Assembly: GCA_025800145.1 (NCBI GenBank)
Contig: JAOXSH010000062.1
Span: 1 to 49,913 of the forward strand
DNA from: Cohaesibacter sp.
GTDB lineage: Bacteria; Pseudomonadota; Alphaproteobacteria; Rhizobiales; Cohaesibacteraceae
Direction of reading: 5' to 3'
DNA: 49,913 bases
Shown: piece after piece, positions 10,003 to 18,194 of the stretch
How the letters are laid out: the number at the start of each line of letters is the position of its first letter
How positions within the stretch are numbered: position 1 is the first letter of the stretch
Position numbers and translations under genes: made by a program
The notes under the pieces: model-generated
What the model saw: the letters and a program-made list of their open reading frames with translations, nothing else
The model's database searches: none
What the model was told of the DNA's origin: nothing

Positions 10003-11295
10003 CTAGACAATCACATCCATAGCCGTTTGCTCACCTACCCCAAAAACCCGTCTATAGCGGGTGATTTCTTCTTCTGGTCCCAGAGCTTTGTTGGGATTGT
10101 CCGACAATTTGACGGTTGGGCGGCCATCGGCTGAAATGGCCTTGCAGACCAGCGAGAAAGGCGCCAAGGCATCATCGGGAACCAGATTGCGGAAATCATT
10201 GGTCAGCAAGGTGCCCCAGCCAAAACTGATCCGCGCCCGATTATGAAAGGCTTGATGCAAGCTGCGAATGGTTTCAACATCCAGCCCGTCAGAGAAAATA
10301 ATCCGTTTCTCTTTTGGGTCTTGCCCGTGTTCTTTCCACCATGCAATGGCTTTTTCAGCGCCAAGGGCAGGGTCGCCGCTATCAATGCGAATGCCGGTCC
10401 AGCCGGACAGCCAGTCAGGGGCATTGGCCAGAAAGCCATCTGTACCATAGGTATCAGGCAAAATGATCAGCAAATTGCCATCATGCTCTTCCTGCCAGTC
10501 GCGCAAAACCTGATAGGGCGCATCGGCCAATTGCACATCATCTTGCGCCAGCGCAGAATAAACCATAGGCAATTCATGGGCATTGGTGCCAATGGCCTCA
10601 ACCTCGCGGCGCATGGCGATCAGACAATTGGACGTGCCGACAAATTTATCGCCCAAGCCCTCCATCATGGCTTGAACACACCAGTCTTGCCACAGAAAAG
10701 AATGCCGACGCCTTGTGCCAAAATCCGCCAAGGTCAAGTCGTCAATGGCGCGCAATTGCTCGATCTTTTTCCATAATTTGGTCATTGCACGAGCATAAAG
10801 AACCTGAAGCTCGAATTTGCCCATATCATGCAAAACTGCGCGGGTGCGCAATTCCATCAAAACAGACAGAGCCGGAATTTCCCATAACATGACAGAGGGC
10901 CAATCGCCCTCAAATGTCAGCTCATATTGATCCCCCACCCGCGCCAGATGATAGGGGGGCAGGCGCAAATTTTCGAACCATTCCATAAAATCGGGACGAA
11001 ACATGGCGCGTTTGCCATAAAACATATTACCCCGAAGCCAGGTGCTCTCTCCACGAGACAAAGAGAGGCTGCGAATATGATCCAGCTGCGCCCGCAACTC
11101 TCCCTCATCAATCAGCCGCGCCAAAGGAATATGAGAGGATCGATTGATCAGGCTGAAAGTTACTTGCGTATCAGGCTTTTTTAAGAAAACCGATTGTGCC
11201 ATCAAAAGCTTGTAAAAATCAGTATCAATCAGCGAACGCACAATGGGGTCAATTTTCCACTTGTGATTATAAACACGCGTTGCCAGATCCGTCAT
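10003..11295 (-). CDS. pncB: Nicotinate phosphoribosyltransferase
   Basis: A 430-residue PncB that converts nicotinate and PRPP to nicotinate mononucleotide in NAD salvage. The N-terminal SLIDTDFYKLLMAQ, the GTSNCLIA motif near 220-227 and GTNAHE (His240, fitting the autophosphorylated histidine) support this. The IRIDSGDP motif and the downstream GWGTLLTND phosphate-binding region are also present. Length is normal. It lies 52 bases downstream of a nicotinamidase gene, whose product (nicotinate) is its substrate, so the two form a salvage pair. Confidence 0.95.
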   Translation of the reverse strand: MTDLATRVYNHKWKIDPIVRSLIDTDFYKLLMAQSVFLKKPDTQVTFSLINRSSHIPLARLIDEGELRAQLDHIRSLSLSRGESTWLRGNMFYGKRAMFRPDFMEWFENLRLPPYHLARVGDQYELTFEGDWPSVMLWEIPALSVLMELRTRAVLHDMGKFELQVLYARAMTKLWKKIEQLRAIDDLTLADFGTRRRHSFLWQDWCVQAMMEGLGDKFVGTSNCLIAMRREVEAIGTNAHELPMVYSALAQDDVQLADAPYQVLRDWQEEHDGNLLIILPDTYGTDGFLANAPDWLSGWTGIRIDSGDPALGAEKAIAWWKEHGQDPKEKRIIFSDGLDVETIRSLHQAFHNRARISFGWGTLLTNDFRNLVPDDALAPFSLVCKAISADGRPTVKLSDNPNKALGPEEEITRYRRVFGVGEQTAMDVIV

Positions 11296-11347
11296 GAAGA
11301 ATAGTCCTTAGAGGCGGGAAAGGCGAAAGGCTGGCCGAATTGCGGAT

Positions 11348-12094
11348 TTAAGAGATCAGCCTGACACCATGAGCTTGCATCTCATCTAGGGCTGCTTTGA
11401 GCGAGCCGTCAAGATCAATCGCGCGACAAGCGGCCAAGTCGACCTCAACTTCATAGCCAAGGCGGGCTGCATCCACAGCCGAATAGCGCACGCAATAATC
11501 GGTGGCAAGGCCAACAAGACTCAATTTCGTTAAGCCCAGACTGTCCAGATAGCCTTTCAAACCAGTTGGAGTGGTGCGGTCATTTTCAAAAAAAGCAGAA
11601 TAGCTGTCAATGTTAGGATTGCTGCCTTTGCGTACAATCAGATTGGCAGGATCTGTTTGTAAATCTTTGTGAAACTCTGCCCCCGTGCTGCCTTGTACAC
11701 AATGATCGGGCCACAGAACCTGATCTCCATAAGGCATTTCAACCATTTCAAAAGCGGCTTTGCCCTCATGAGAGGAGGCAAAAGAGGAATGGCCGGCAGG
11801 GTGCCAGTCCTGCGTTAAAATGATCGTTGAAAAATCGCCCATTCTGTCATTGATCAGCGGTACAATTTGATCGCCTTGCGAAACTGCAAGGGACCCGCCG
11901 GGACAAAAATCATTTTGAACATCAATGACAATAAGGGCTTCATTGGTCGGCTTTGTCTTGCCCATGGTGTTCTGTCCCTTTTGGTTTGCGCTAACGCCGG
12001 ATACCACACCTGATGTCAGCAAGCCTGTCCCCATAATCACGGGCGCTAAAGTCGCCGTTTTTATAATCGAGCGTCGCGATAGCTTTTTCATCAT
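11348..12094 (-). CDS. pncA: Nicotinamidase/pyrazinamidase with Tat signal peptide
   Basis: A 248-residue isochorismatase-fold amidase that hydrolyses nicotinamide to nicotinate. The catalytic triad fits Asp58 (VIDVQNDF), Lys156 (IVRKG) and Cys201 (ATDYCV). Metal residues Asp97, His99 and His102 lie in DWHPAGH, and WPDHCVQG is present. Unlike ordinary cytosolic PncA, about 43 extra N-terminal residues contain a twin-arginine signal (LSRRSIIKTA plus a hydrophobic stretch). An internal Met44 could give a cytosolic form. Its pairing with pncB supports an NAD-salvage role; periplasmic location is inferred from the signal. Confidence 0.9.
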   Translation of the reverse strand: MMKKLSRRSIIKTATLAPVIMGTGLLTSGVVSGVSANQKGQNTMGKTKPTNEALIVIDVQNDFCPGGSLAVSQGDQIVPLINDRMGDFSTIILTQDWHPAGHSSFASSHEGKAAFEMVEMPYGDQVLWPDHCVQGSTGAEFHKDLQTDPANLIVRKGSNPNIDSYSAFFENDRTTPTGLKGYLDSLGLTKLSLVGLATDYCVRYSAVDAARLGYEVEVDLAACRAIDLDGSLKAALDEMQAHGVRLIS

Positions 12095-12190
12095 TCAATC
12101 CAAGAATTTAGTTATACTCAATTTGAGTAAAATTAATAGAGAGAAAAATCCATATCGTCAAATATAAAAAGCCAAGACAAAAATCGACAA

Positions 12191-12216
12191 AGAAAAAGCC
12201 GGGCAGAACCCGGCTT
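12191..12216 (-). terminator. Rho-independent terminator (minus strand)
   Basis: An 8-bp stem (12196-12203 with 12209-12216) with a 5-base loop is followed, read on the minus strand, by TTTTTCTTTG. It is oriented to end transcripts from the cytochrome c gene. A complete 200-bp Family A element lies between that gene's stop codon and this terminator. Confidence 0.75.
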
Positions 12217-12249
12217 GCGTAAGAGTTTGATTTTGATTGCAAGAGCTTA

Positions 12250-12449
12250 TACCAACGGCATAAAAGATTGACCCATAGGATGCCTTGAAATGGTTTAATG
12301 GCAATGCGTCGGCTCGATCGGACAATGCCGGGGCATTTTCTTTTTTGATGCGAACCTTTTGCATTGAATTGTCAAGACAATTCAATGAGGCGCGTCCTAG
12401 AAAGACAATAAAATCCGGTCATATGGGGTAATCTTTCGTGCCGTTGGTA
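12250..12449. mobile_element. Complete Family A MITE-like element (200 bp)
   Basis: The only complete copy in the window. The left end reads TACCAACGGCATAAAAGATT and the right end is its imperfect inverted repeat, ending GCCGTTGGTA; the terminal repeats extend to about 28 bases including the CCCATA segment. The flanking TTA on both sides looks like a 3-bp target duplication, equivalent to a TA duplication if the ends are drawn two bases shorter. The interior has no gene and includes a short palindrome (AATTGTCAAGACAATT). The right-hand TTA is also the stop codon of the cytochrome c gene. Confidence 0.8.
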
Positions 12450-12974
12450 TTATTTCAGGCCCTGCAAATAAATAATCATATTGGCCCGGTCCTTGTCTTT
12501 TTTGAAACCGGCAAAAGACATCGAGGTTTTCTTGATAAAGTCTTTTGGTTTGGTCAGAAAGCCATTGAGCTGGTCTACATCCCAAACTTTGCCTTCGCCA
12601 TAAGCAAGCATGGCAGCGGAATATTTGAACCCTTCCACGCCACCAGGCTGGCGGCCAAAAACGCCATACAGAGCAGGACCCACTTTATTTTTGCCGCCTT
12701 GCTCAAAGCTATGGCAGGAAGCACATTTCTTGGTTAGTTTTTCACCGGCAGCAACATCGGCAGACGCAAGCAAAGTGGCAAAGTCAACTTCCGGCTCGGC
12801 TTCTTTGGCTGGGGCTGCATCACCGCCATTGGGGTCAGCAACAGCAATTTCAAAGCCAGGCTTTTCAGGCAAATCAGCACTGAAAATGAAATCAGACACC
12901 ATGCCAACGACCATCGCGATGATCAAAGATAGCAACAATGCGCCAAAGGCCTTGTTCAATTCGAAAAAATTCAT
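12450..12974 (-). CDS. Membrane-anchored c-type cytochrome (CycM / c552-like)
   Basis: A 174-residue class I cytochrome c. An uncleaved N-terminal anchor (about residues 9-31) and an acidic Ala/Pro linker precede the haem domain. The haem motif CASCH is at 84-88 and the likely axial Met152 is in KKTSMSFAGF. Proteins of this type carry electrons from the bc1 complex to cytochrome oxidase at the periplasmic face of the membrane. The gene is divergent from kdsB, an order I recall from rhizobial genomes. Its stop codon abuts a Family A element. Confidence 0.92.
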   Translation of the reverse strand: MNFFELNKAFGALLLSLIIAMVVGMVSDFIFSADLPEKPGFEIAVADPNGGDAAPAKEAEPEVDFATLLASADVAAGEKLTKKCASCHSFEQGGKNKVGPALYGVFGRQPGGVEGFKYSAAMLAYGEGKVWDVDQLNGFLTKPKDFIKKTSMSFAGFKKDKDRANMIIYLQGLK

Positions 12975-13250
12975 TGGTCCTTGCTCCGGATTCCTTAAAA
13001 GCTTGGTCTTGATCCACGTGTGAGCTATGCGTTACCTCATTCCGTTCCTGTGTACAAGCCCTTGATGAGCGTCGATGCTCCATAATCAGCACTCAGGAGG
13101 GTGAGACAAAAACGCGCCTTTTGCCCTACATGCATAAGTTAAGCGGAAACTACTAGCTTTTACGGATGAATGTCCATAGGAATAGCGGCTAAGATATCAA
13201 GACTTATGCCTTTGGCGACACTTTTCATCAAAATCTGGGGGAAAATTGGC

Positions 13251-14000
13251 ATGTCACAGACAAACAATGCGGCAAAAGCGGTGATATTGATTCCGGCTCG
13301 TATGGCTTCGACTCGCCTGCCTGACAAGCCCTTGGCAGAGATTGGCGGCGAGCCGATGATTGTTCAGGTTTGGAGACGGGCTTGCGAGGCGCAGATCGGC
13401 CCGGTTGTGGTGGCCGCTGATTGTCATCAAATCGCCCAGGCCGTGCGCGATGCAGGGGGCGATGCGGTTGTCACCAACCCCGATCACCCCTCAGGCTCTG
13501 ATCGCATTTATGAAGCGCTGGAACATATCGACCCCAATGGCGATTATCAGATCATTGTCAATGTGCAGGGCGATTTGCCCACCATCGACCCGGCTGCCAT
13601 TCGCGCCTGTTTTCAGCCACTGGAGCAGGCAGAGGTCGATATTGCAACGCTCGCCGTTGAAATTGAAGAGGAAGACGAAAAGACCAATCCCAATGTGGTC
13701 AAAGTCGTCGGAAGCCCGATCAGTCAGGATCGGCTGCGGGCACTTTATTTCACACGAGCCACAGCCCCCCATGGAGAGGGACCGCTTTACCACCATATTG
13801 GTCTCTATGCCTATCGGCGCACAGCATTGGATACCTTCGTCAATCTTGCCGAAAGTCCATTGGAGAAGCGTGAGAAACTAGAGCAATTGCGCGCTCTGGA
13901 AGCGGGTATGCGCATTGATGTTGCGCTGGTCAAAGATGTGCCTTTGGGCGTTGATACACAGCAAGATCTTGAAAAGGCACGCAAAGCATTGTCTAAGTAA
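13251..14000 (+). CDS. kdsB: 3-deoxy-manno-octulosonate cytidylyltransferase
   Basis: A 249-residue CMP-KDO synthetase that activates KDO for lipopolysaccharide core synthesis in the cytoplasm. The nucleotide-binding N terminus [15 protein letters not shown] is at residues 14-28; NVQGDLP, the HIGLYAYRR segment and the [10 protein letters not shown] terminus are typical. I start at MSQTNN because a GGGGG run lies upstream at suitable spacing and the length then matches the family; an upstream in-frame ATG at 13170 would add 27 atypical residues. The next gene is pheA. Confidence 0.95.
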   Translation: MSQTNNAAKAVILIPARMASTRLPDKPLAEIGGEPMIVQVWRRACEAQIGPVVVAADCHQIAQAVRDAGGDAVVTNPDHPSGSDRIYEALEHIDPNGDYQIIVNVQGDLPTIDPAAIRACFQPLEQAEVDIATLAVEIEEEDEKTNPNVVKVVGSPISQDRLRALYFTRATAPHGEGPLYHHIGLYAYRRTALDTFVNLAESPLEKREKLEQLRALEAGMRIDVALVKDVPLGVDTQQDLEKARKALSK

Positions 14001-14020
14001 CAGACGATTATAAAGATCGC

Positions 14021-14087
14021 AAAAATATGCTTAGAAACAAAGACTAGAGCATTTTGCATAACGACGTGTTTATTCAAGATGCTCTAG
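14021..14087. repeat. Family B palindromic repeat
   Basis: The block is bounded by CTAGAGCAT (from 14044) and ATGCTCTAG (to 14087). The segment just before it (AATATGCTTAGAAACAAAGA) is the reverse complement of part of the copy at 26748. It lies between kdsB and pheA. The ends resemble palindromic intergenic repeats widespread in Rhizobiales genomes (Bru-RS/RIME type); this equivalence is from memory. Confidence 0.7.
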
Positions 14088-14108
14088 AAATCAGGAGAGA
14101 CAGCCATC

Positions 14109-14996
14109 ATGTCCACCAAGAAAGTCGTGTTTCAGGGAGAACCGGGAGCCAACTCACATATTGCCTGCAACAATGTGTTTCCCGAGTTTGAAGCAATCCC
14201 GATGGCGACTTTTGAAGATTGCTTCAATGCTATTCAAAAGGATGAAGCAGATCTGGGCATGATCCCGGTCGAAAATTCTGTTGCGGGTCGTGTGGCAGAC
14301 ATTCACCATCTGATGCCAACATCAGGCCTGCATATCATTGGCGAATATTTCCTGCCAATCCATCACCAATTGGTGGGTCTGCGTGGAACCAAACGCGAAG
14401 ATATCAAATCTGTTCAAAGCCATGTCATGGCACTGGGCCAATGCCGCAAGTTCATCCGCGATATGGGCGTCAAAGCGGTGATTGGGGCCGATACCGCAGG
14501 CTCGGCCCGCCAGATTGCCGAATGGGGCGATGCCAGCAAAGCCGCAATCTCGTCTGATTTGGCCGCAGATATCTATGATTTGGATATTTTGCAGCACAAT
14601 ATAGAAGATGAAGACCACAACACCACGCGCTTCATCATCCTGTCCAAATATCCCATCAAGGCTGATCAGGGCGAGGACCCAATCATCACCACGCTTGTCT
14701 TTCGCGTGCGCAATGTGCCCGCCGCCCTTTATAAAGCCATGGGCGGCTTTGCCACCAATGGGGTCAACATGACCAAGCTGGAAAGCTATCAAACCGGCGG
14801 CAAATTTTTTGCAACCCAGTTTTATGCTGATATTGAAGGCCATCCCAATGACGCAAATGTCAAACTGGCTTTGGAAGAGCTGGAATTTTTCTCAGCTGAA
14901 TTAACAATATTGGGTGTCTACCCAGCCCACGCCTATCGCCGCAAAATCGCAGAACCCCACGAGAACCGCGAATTGCGACCAAGTCCGGGTATTTAG
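14109..14996 (+). CDS. pheA: Prephenate dehydratase
   Basis: A 295-residue monofunctional prephenate dehydratase converting prephenate to phenylpyruvate for phenylalanine synthesis. The catalytic domain begins with VVFQGEPGANSH and contains the TRF motif at 173-175. An ACT regulatory domain occupies about residues 193-270 with LESYQTGG, where Tyr replaces the Arg of the classical ESR motif, as I recall from other alphaproteobacterial enzymes. Feedback control by phenylalanine is expected from the ACT domain. AGGAGA lies upstream. A solo Family A end begins 3 bases after the stop codon. Confidence 0.95.
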   Translation: MSTKKVVFQGEPGANSHIACNNVFPEFEAIPMATFEDCFNAIQKDEADLGMIPVENSVAGRVADIHHLMPTSGLHIIGEYFLPIHHQLVGLRGTKREDIKSVQSHVMALGQCRKFIRDMGVKAVIGADTAGSARQIAEWGDASKAAISSDLAADIYDLDILQHNIEDEDHNTTRFIILSKYPIKADQGEDPIITTLVFRVRNVPAALYKAMGGFATNGVNMTKLESYQTGGKFFATQFYADIEGHPNDANVKLALEELEFFSAELTILGVYPAHAYRRKIAEPHENRELRPSPGI

Positions 14997-14998
14997 AG

Positions 14999-15034
14999 CC
15001 CGGTCATATGGGTCAATCTTTCATGCCGTTGGTA
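14999..15034. repeat. Family A solo end
   Basis: A 36-base piece ending TTTCATGCCGTTGGTA and carrying the CATATGGGTCAATC sub-terminal segment. No partner end is present nearby, so it is a solo end. It begins 3 bases after the pheA stop codon. Confidence 0.75.
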
Positions 15035-15053
15035 TTAAATCTGGATGGCACAA

Positions 15054-15084
15054 TAAAAACCCCTCACCCGAAAAGGGCGAGGGG
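15054..15084 (-). terminator. Rho-independent terminator of the phosphate transporter gene
   Basis: A GC-rich hairpin (CCCCTC/GAGGGG outer stem, 15060-15065 with 15079-15084) is followed on the minus strand by TTTTTATTG. It lies 27 bases beyond the stop of the minus-strand pit gene, so it terminates that transcript. Confidence 0.85.
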
Positions 15085-15110
15085 TCAGACCTCATACAGT
15101 CAGCTGTCGA

Positions 15111-16682
15111 TCAAGGCATCATCATGCCGCGAATGGCGAAATAGAACAGAGCCGCTAAAACCGCAGAAACAGGCACGGTAATCACCCAAGCTGAGGCAAT
15201 TTTCAGCAAGGAGGAGCGCTTGACCAATTGTCGCTTGAGGGCTTTGCGCAATTGCTTGCGTTGGGCGGCGGTGATCACAGCTTCCGGACCCATTTCGCGC
15301 AAGGCATCCAGCATACGGGATTTGTCTTCCGCTGGTGCATTCTGGAAATCACGTAAGACAAGCTCAACCTGATCAAAATTTGGTTCGCCTTCATGCTTGG
15401 CCAGCACATTCTCAATAACAATGCTAAGGCGTTGTTCCAGAAACTCCCGCAAAAACCCAACCCCGAACACAGCGCCCAGCGCCACATGGGTCGAACTGAT
15501 CGGCAGGCCCAATTGGCTGGCAATGATCACGGTAATGGCCGCCGCCAGCGCAATACAAAAAGCGCGGGAGCGATCCAGCTCGGTAATTTCCGAGCCAACG
15601 GTGCGGATCAGCTTGGGGCCAAACAAAGCAAGGCCAAAGGAAATACCAATCGCGCCAATCATCATCACCCAAAGCGGGATAGAGACTTTGGCCCCGCCAT
15701 CGCCTTCTGTCAGCACATCGACAATACCAGCCAAAGGTCCAACCGCATTGGCCACATCATTGGCACCATGGGCAAAGGACAAAAGAGCCGCAGCAAAGAT
15801 CAGGGGAATGGTGAAAAGATCATTAACACTGCCCCGATCGCGCTTGAGCCGGGGAATGGCTTTGGCAATGATCGGTCTGACAATCAGATAGCAGAGAATA
15901 GCGGCAACAAAACCAGCGCCCAAAGCAGTCAGGAAATCAACCTTGATCAGCTTTTTGACGCCTTTGAGCGCCAGATAGGTGGTAAAGGCCCAGGCCATCA
16001 AGGAGATCATTACCGGCACAACCCGTTGGGCGGCATCCAGCGGATCCTTTTTGAAAAAGACTAGCTTTTTAAGCGTATAGAGCGCCAGAGCGGCAATCAC
16101 ACCGCCGGTCACAGGGGAAATCACCCAAGAGGCGGCAATCTTGCTCATTGAGGCCCAATTGACGATATCCCAGCCAGCCGCCGCAATCCCGGCGCCCATC
16201 ACCCCCCCAACAATGGAATGGGTGGTTGAGACCGGCGCACCAAGCCATGTCGCAGCATTCAGCCAAATGGCTGCGCCCAATAAGGCCCCCATCATCACCC
16301 AGACAAAGGTATTGGGATCAGACAAGGTGGCCGGATCGATAATGCCTTTTTTAACGGTTTTTACCACATCGCCGCCAGCAATGATCGCGCCGCCTGCTTC
16401 AAAAATGGCAGCGATGAAAATGGCCAAGCCCAAGGACATGGCAAAAGAGCCAACAGCAGGCCCCACATTGTTGGCGACATCATTGGCCCCGATATTCAGC
16501 GCCATATAGGCTCCGATCACAGCCGCAGCAATCAGCAAAAAGCTCTGCTCGACATGGGCAAATTGCGTGCCGGTATAAACCATCACCGCCACAACAAACA
16601 AAATGGCAGTGCCAAGACGCCCAACTTCGGAGCGGCTCAAATCGGTTGCGCTTTCAATTTTCAGATAATCTCTGACCTTCAT
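15111..16682 (-). CDS. pit: Inorganic phosphate transporter, PiT family
   Basis: A 523-residue polytopic membrane protein for low-affinity cation-coupled phosphate uptake. Both family signatures are present: NIGANDVANNVGP in the first half and AHGANDVANAVGP in the second, each in a hydrophobic repeat of about 200 residues. A cytoplasmic tail (about 435-490) with charged residues precedes a last membrane helix. GAGGGGGG is a strong ribosome site before the ATG. It is transcribed alone; the 440-base upstream region contains hairpins and a TGACAG/CTGTCA inverted repeat. Confidence 0.93.
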   Translation of the reverse strand: MKVRDYLKIESATDLSRSEVGRLGTAILFVVAVMVYTGTQFAHVEQSFLLIAAAVIGAYMALNIGANDVANNVGPAVGSFAMSLGLAIFIAAIFEAGGAIIAGGDVVKTVKKGIIDPATLSDPNTFVWVMMGALLGAAIWLNAATWLGAPVSTTHSIVGGVMGAGIAAAGWDIVNWASMSKIAASWVISPVTGGVIAALALYTLKKLVFFKKDPLDAAQRVVPVMISLMAWAFTTYLALKGVKKLIKVDFLTALGAGFVAAILCYLIVRPIIAKAIPRLKRDRGSVNDLFTIPLIFAAALLSFAHGANDVANAVGPLAGIVDVLTEGDGGAKVSIPLWVMMIGAIGISFGLALFGPKLIRTVGSEITELDRSRAFCIALAAAITVIIASQLGLPISSTHVALGAVFGVGFLREFLEQRLSIVIENVLAKHEGEPNFDQVELVLRDFQNAPAEDKSRMLDALREMGPEAVITAAQRKQLRKALKRQLVKRSSLLKIASAWVITVPVSAVLAALFYFAIRGMMMP

Positions 16683-17122
16683 AATCCCCCCTCACACCAA
16701 GATCGGGTGCGAGCTCCATCCTTTTCAGCATTGGAATGCCCATGGCGATATGACAGCACATGTCTGTCAGGTTGGGTCTAGTCAGTCTTTCATTTGAAAG
16801 TTATGAGCAAGATCAAATGAAGGAATATTTGAGAAAAACAGGAGAAATACCGTATTTTTTATTGACTGTTGCAAGTAATCAATCACCAAAAGACGTACTC
16901 AGTGCTTTTTACTGAGGATTAAGGGGGAAGTGCGAAAAAATACTGGACAGCACTGAGTGCGTAAAGCTATCGAAATCGCGTTTCGATAGCTAAAATTATC
17001 AGGGAAACGGGATCAAAGTGATTCTGTATTCATTTGAACATTTATGCCGTTGGTATTATGCCAATCCTGGCCAAAGAAGCTGGCGGTGCAAATCTGTGCC
17101 AGCTCCTTTTGCAAAAACAAGA
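16683..17122. promoter_or_regulatory. Intergenic region upstream of pit with hairpins and palindromes
   Basis: The region has no gene. It contains TGACAG...CTGTCA (16751-16756 with 16764-16769), a hairpin CTCAGT...ACTGAG (16898-16916), the palindrome GCACTGAGTGC (16950-16960), and an 11-bp stem with 5-base loop (16965-16991). A solo Family A end lies at 17041-17055. No T-tract follows the hairpins, so they are not clear terminators. Operator function is a guess. Confidence 0.45.
17041..17055. repeat. Family A solo end (short)
   Basis: Only the outer 15 bases (TTTATGCCGTTGGTA) remain, followed by TTA as at other sites. Sequence to its left does not match the family. Confidence 0.6.
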
Positions 17123-18076
17123 TCAGCCCATCAATTGATAGCTGGCCGGGACATAGCGAAAGCCCTGATCCTTGGTCTCAACATAACCAACAGCCGGGAA
17201 GGGCATGTGATAGCCAAGCAGGGGAATGCGATCACTCGCCACCATGCCAAGAACCTTGCGCCTGCTTGCCGCAGCTCGCTCTTTGTCCATATCAAACTTG
17301 ACCTCCCAATCGGGATAAGCCAGAGACCAGACATAATGATTGGCAAGATCGGCAATCAGCAGCAAATGCTGTCCTTCGCTTTCAATATGATAAGTCATAT
17401 GGCCCGGCGTATGGCCAAACGCCGCCATGGACGTAATCCCAGAGACAATGTCAGCCCCATCTTTGATAAACATCATCTTCTCGGCCAAAGGCCGCACATT
17501 GCTTTCAAAGCGTTTGTTTGACGCTTTCGCCCAGTGATCAAACTCTACTTGTCCGGTGATATAGGCGGCCTTTGCAAAGGTTGGGGCGCCATCTTGCATC
17601 AAGCCACCAATATGGTCTCCATGCATATGCGTGATCACAACATGGGTGATATCGTCAGGGCGATAACCGGCTTGCGACAAAGCGGCTGTAATGCCTGCGG
17701 CATTCAGCCCGGTATCAAACAAAATAACGGCTTTGCCGGTATCCACCACAGTGGGGGTAAAGAAAAATTGTGCCCGATCACTGGGTATGAAATTGGCTTG
17801 GCTGGCGGCAACAAACTCTTCATTTGAGACATTCAGGCCAAAAATTTTATGCGGCTCAGGGCGCGGCACTGATCCGGCAAGCAAGGCCGTAACGTGAAAA
17901 GCACCTATCTTGAAACCACGTGCCTTGGCCATATGCAGCTGCGGGCGCTCGGCCATCTTGTCCATTGTCTTATCGGTGTTTTTGTTTTGAGCAAAAGCGG
18001 TGTTCCCAACAAGTAAACCGCCAGAAGCAAGAGCACCGCCCCAAAGAGCTGCGCGACGAGAAAGGCTATATGTCAT
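17123..18076 (-). CDS. MBL-fold metallo-hydrolase with Tat signal
   Basis: A 317-residue metallo-beta-lactamase-fold hydrolase. The zinc motif HMHGDH fits His150, His152, Asp154 and His155, with later ligands in FGHTPGHMTYH and LADLAN. A twin-arginine signal (LSRRAALWGG, then a hydrophobic stretch to AFAQ near residue 30) predicts periplasmic export. The start is the ATG preceded by GGGAGGAGGAG; a longer frame adds 28 residues without a site. The substrate is unknown; lactonase-like and other esterase activities occur in this family. It is a single gene, oriented like nudC. Confidence 0.88.
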   Translation of the reverse strand: MTYSLSRRAALWGGALASGGLLVGNTAFAQNKNTDKTMDKMAERPQLHMAKARGFKIGAFHVTALLAGSVPRPEPHKIFGLNVSNEEFVAASQANFIPSDRAQFFFTPTVVDTGKAVILFDTGLNAAGITAALSQAGYRPDDITHVVITHMHGDHIGGLMQDGAPTFAKAAYITGQVEFDHWAKASNKRFESNVRPLAEKMMFIKDGADIVSGITSMAAFGHTPGHMTYHIESEGQHLLLIADLANHYVWSLAYPDWEVKFDMDKERAAASRRKVLGMVASDRIPLLGYHMPFPAVGYVETKDQGFRYVPASYQLMG

Positions 18077-18194
18077 GGATCTCCTCCTCCCAAAGAAGTT
18101 GTGATGAACACTCTCTCTTACGACAAAGCCTATCGATTGGATGGGAGAGAGGCAAAACAACTGCCCGTGATCGGAAAAATCAAACTTTCAAGTT

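Noticed and set aside
12966..13250. Riboswitch in the cytochrome c-kdsB divergent region
   Set aside because: No conserved riboswitch core was recognised; the region appears to be an ordinary divergent promoter.
16751..16769. TGACAG...CTGTCA as a PhoB box before the phosphate transporter
   Set aside because: A Pho box is a pair of direct 7-base repeats with 11-base periodicity; here the arms are inverted and the spacing is off. Kept only as an unexplained dyad.
18079..18090. CCTCCTCCC on the plus strand, the cuckoo-RNA motif
   Set aside because: It is the complement of the strong ribosome-binding site (GGGAGGAGGAG) of the minus-strand metallo-hydrolase; no hairpin or DUF1127 gene is nearby.
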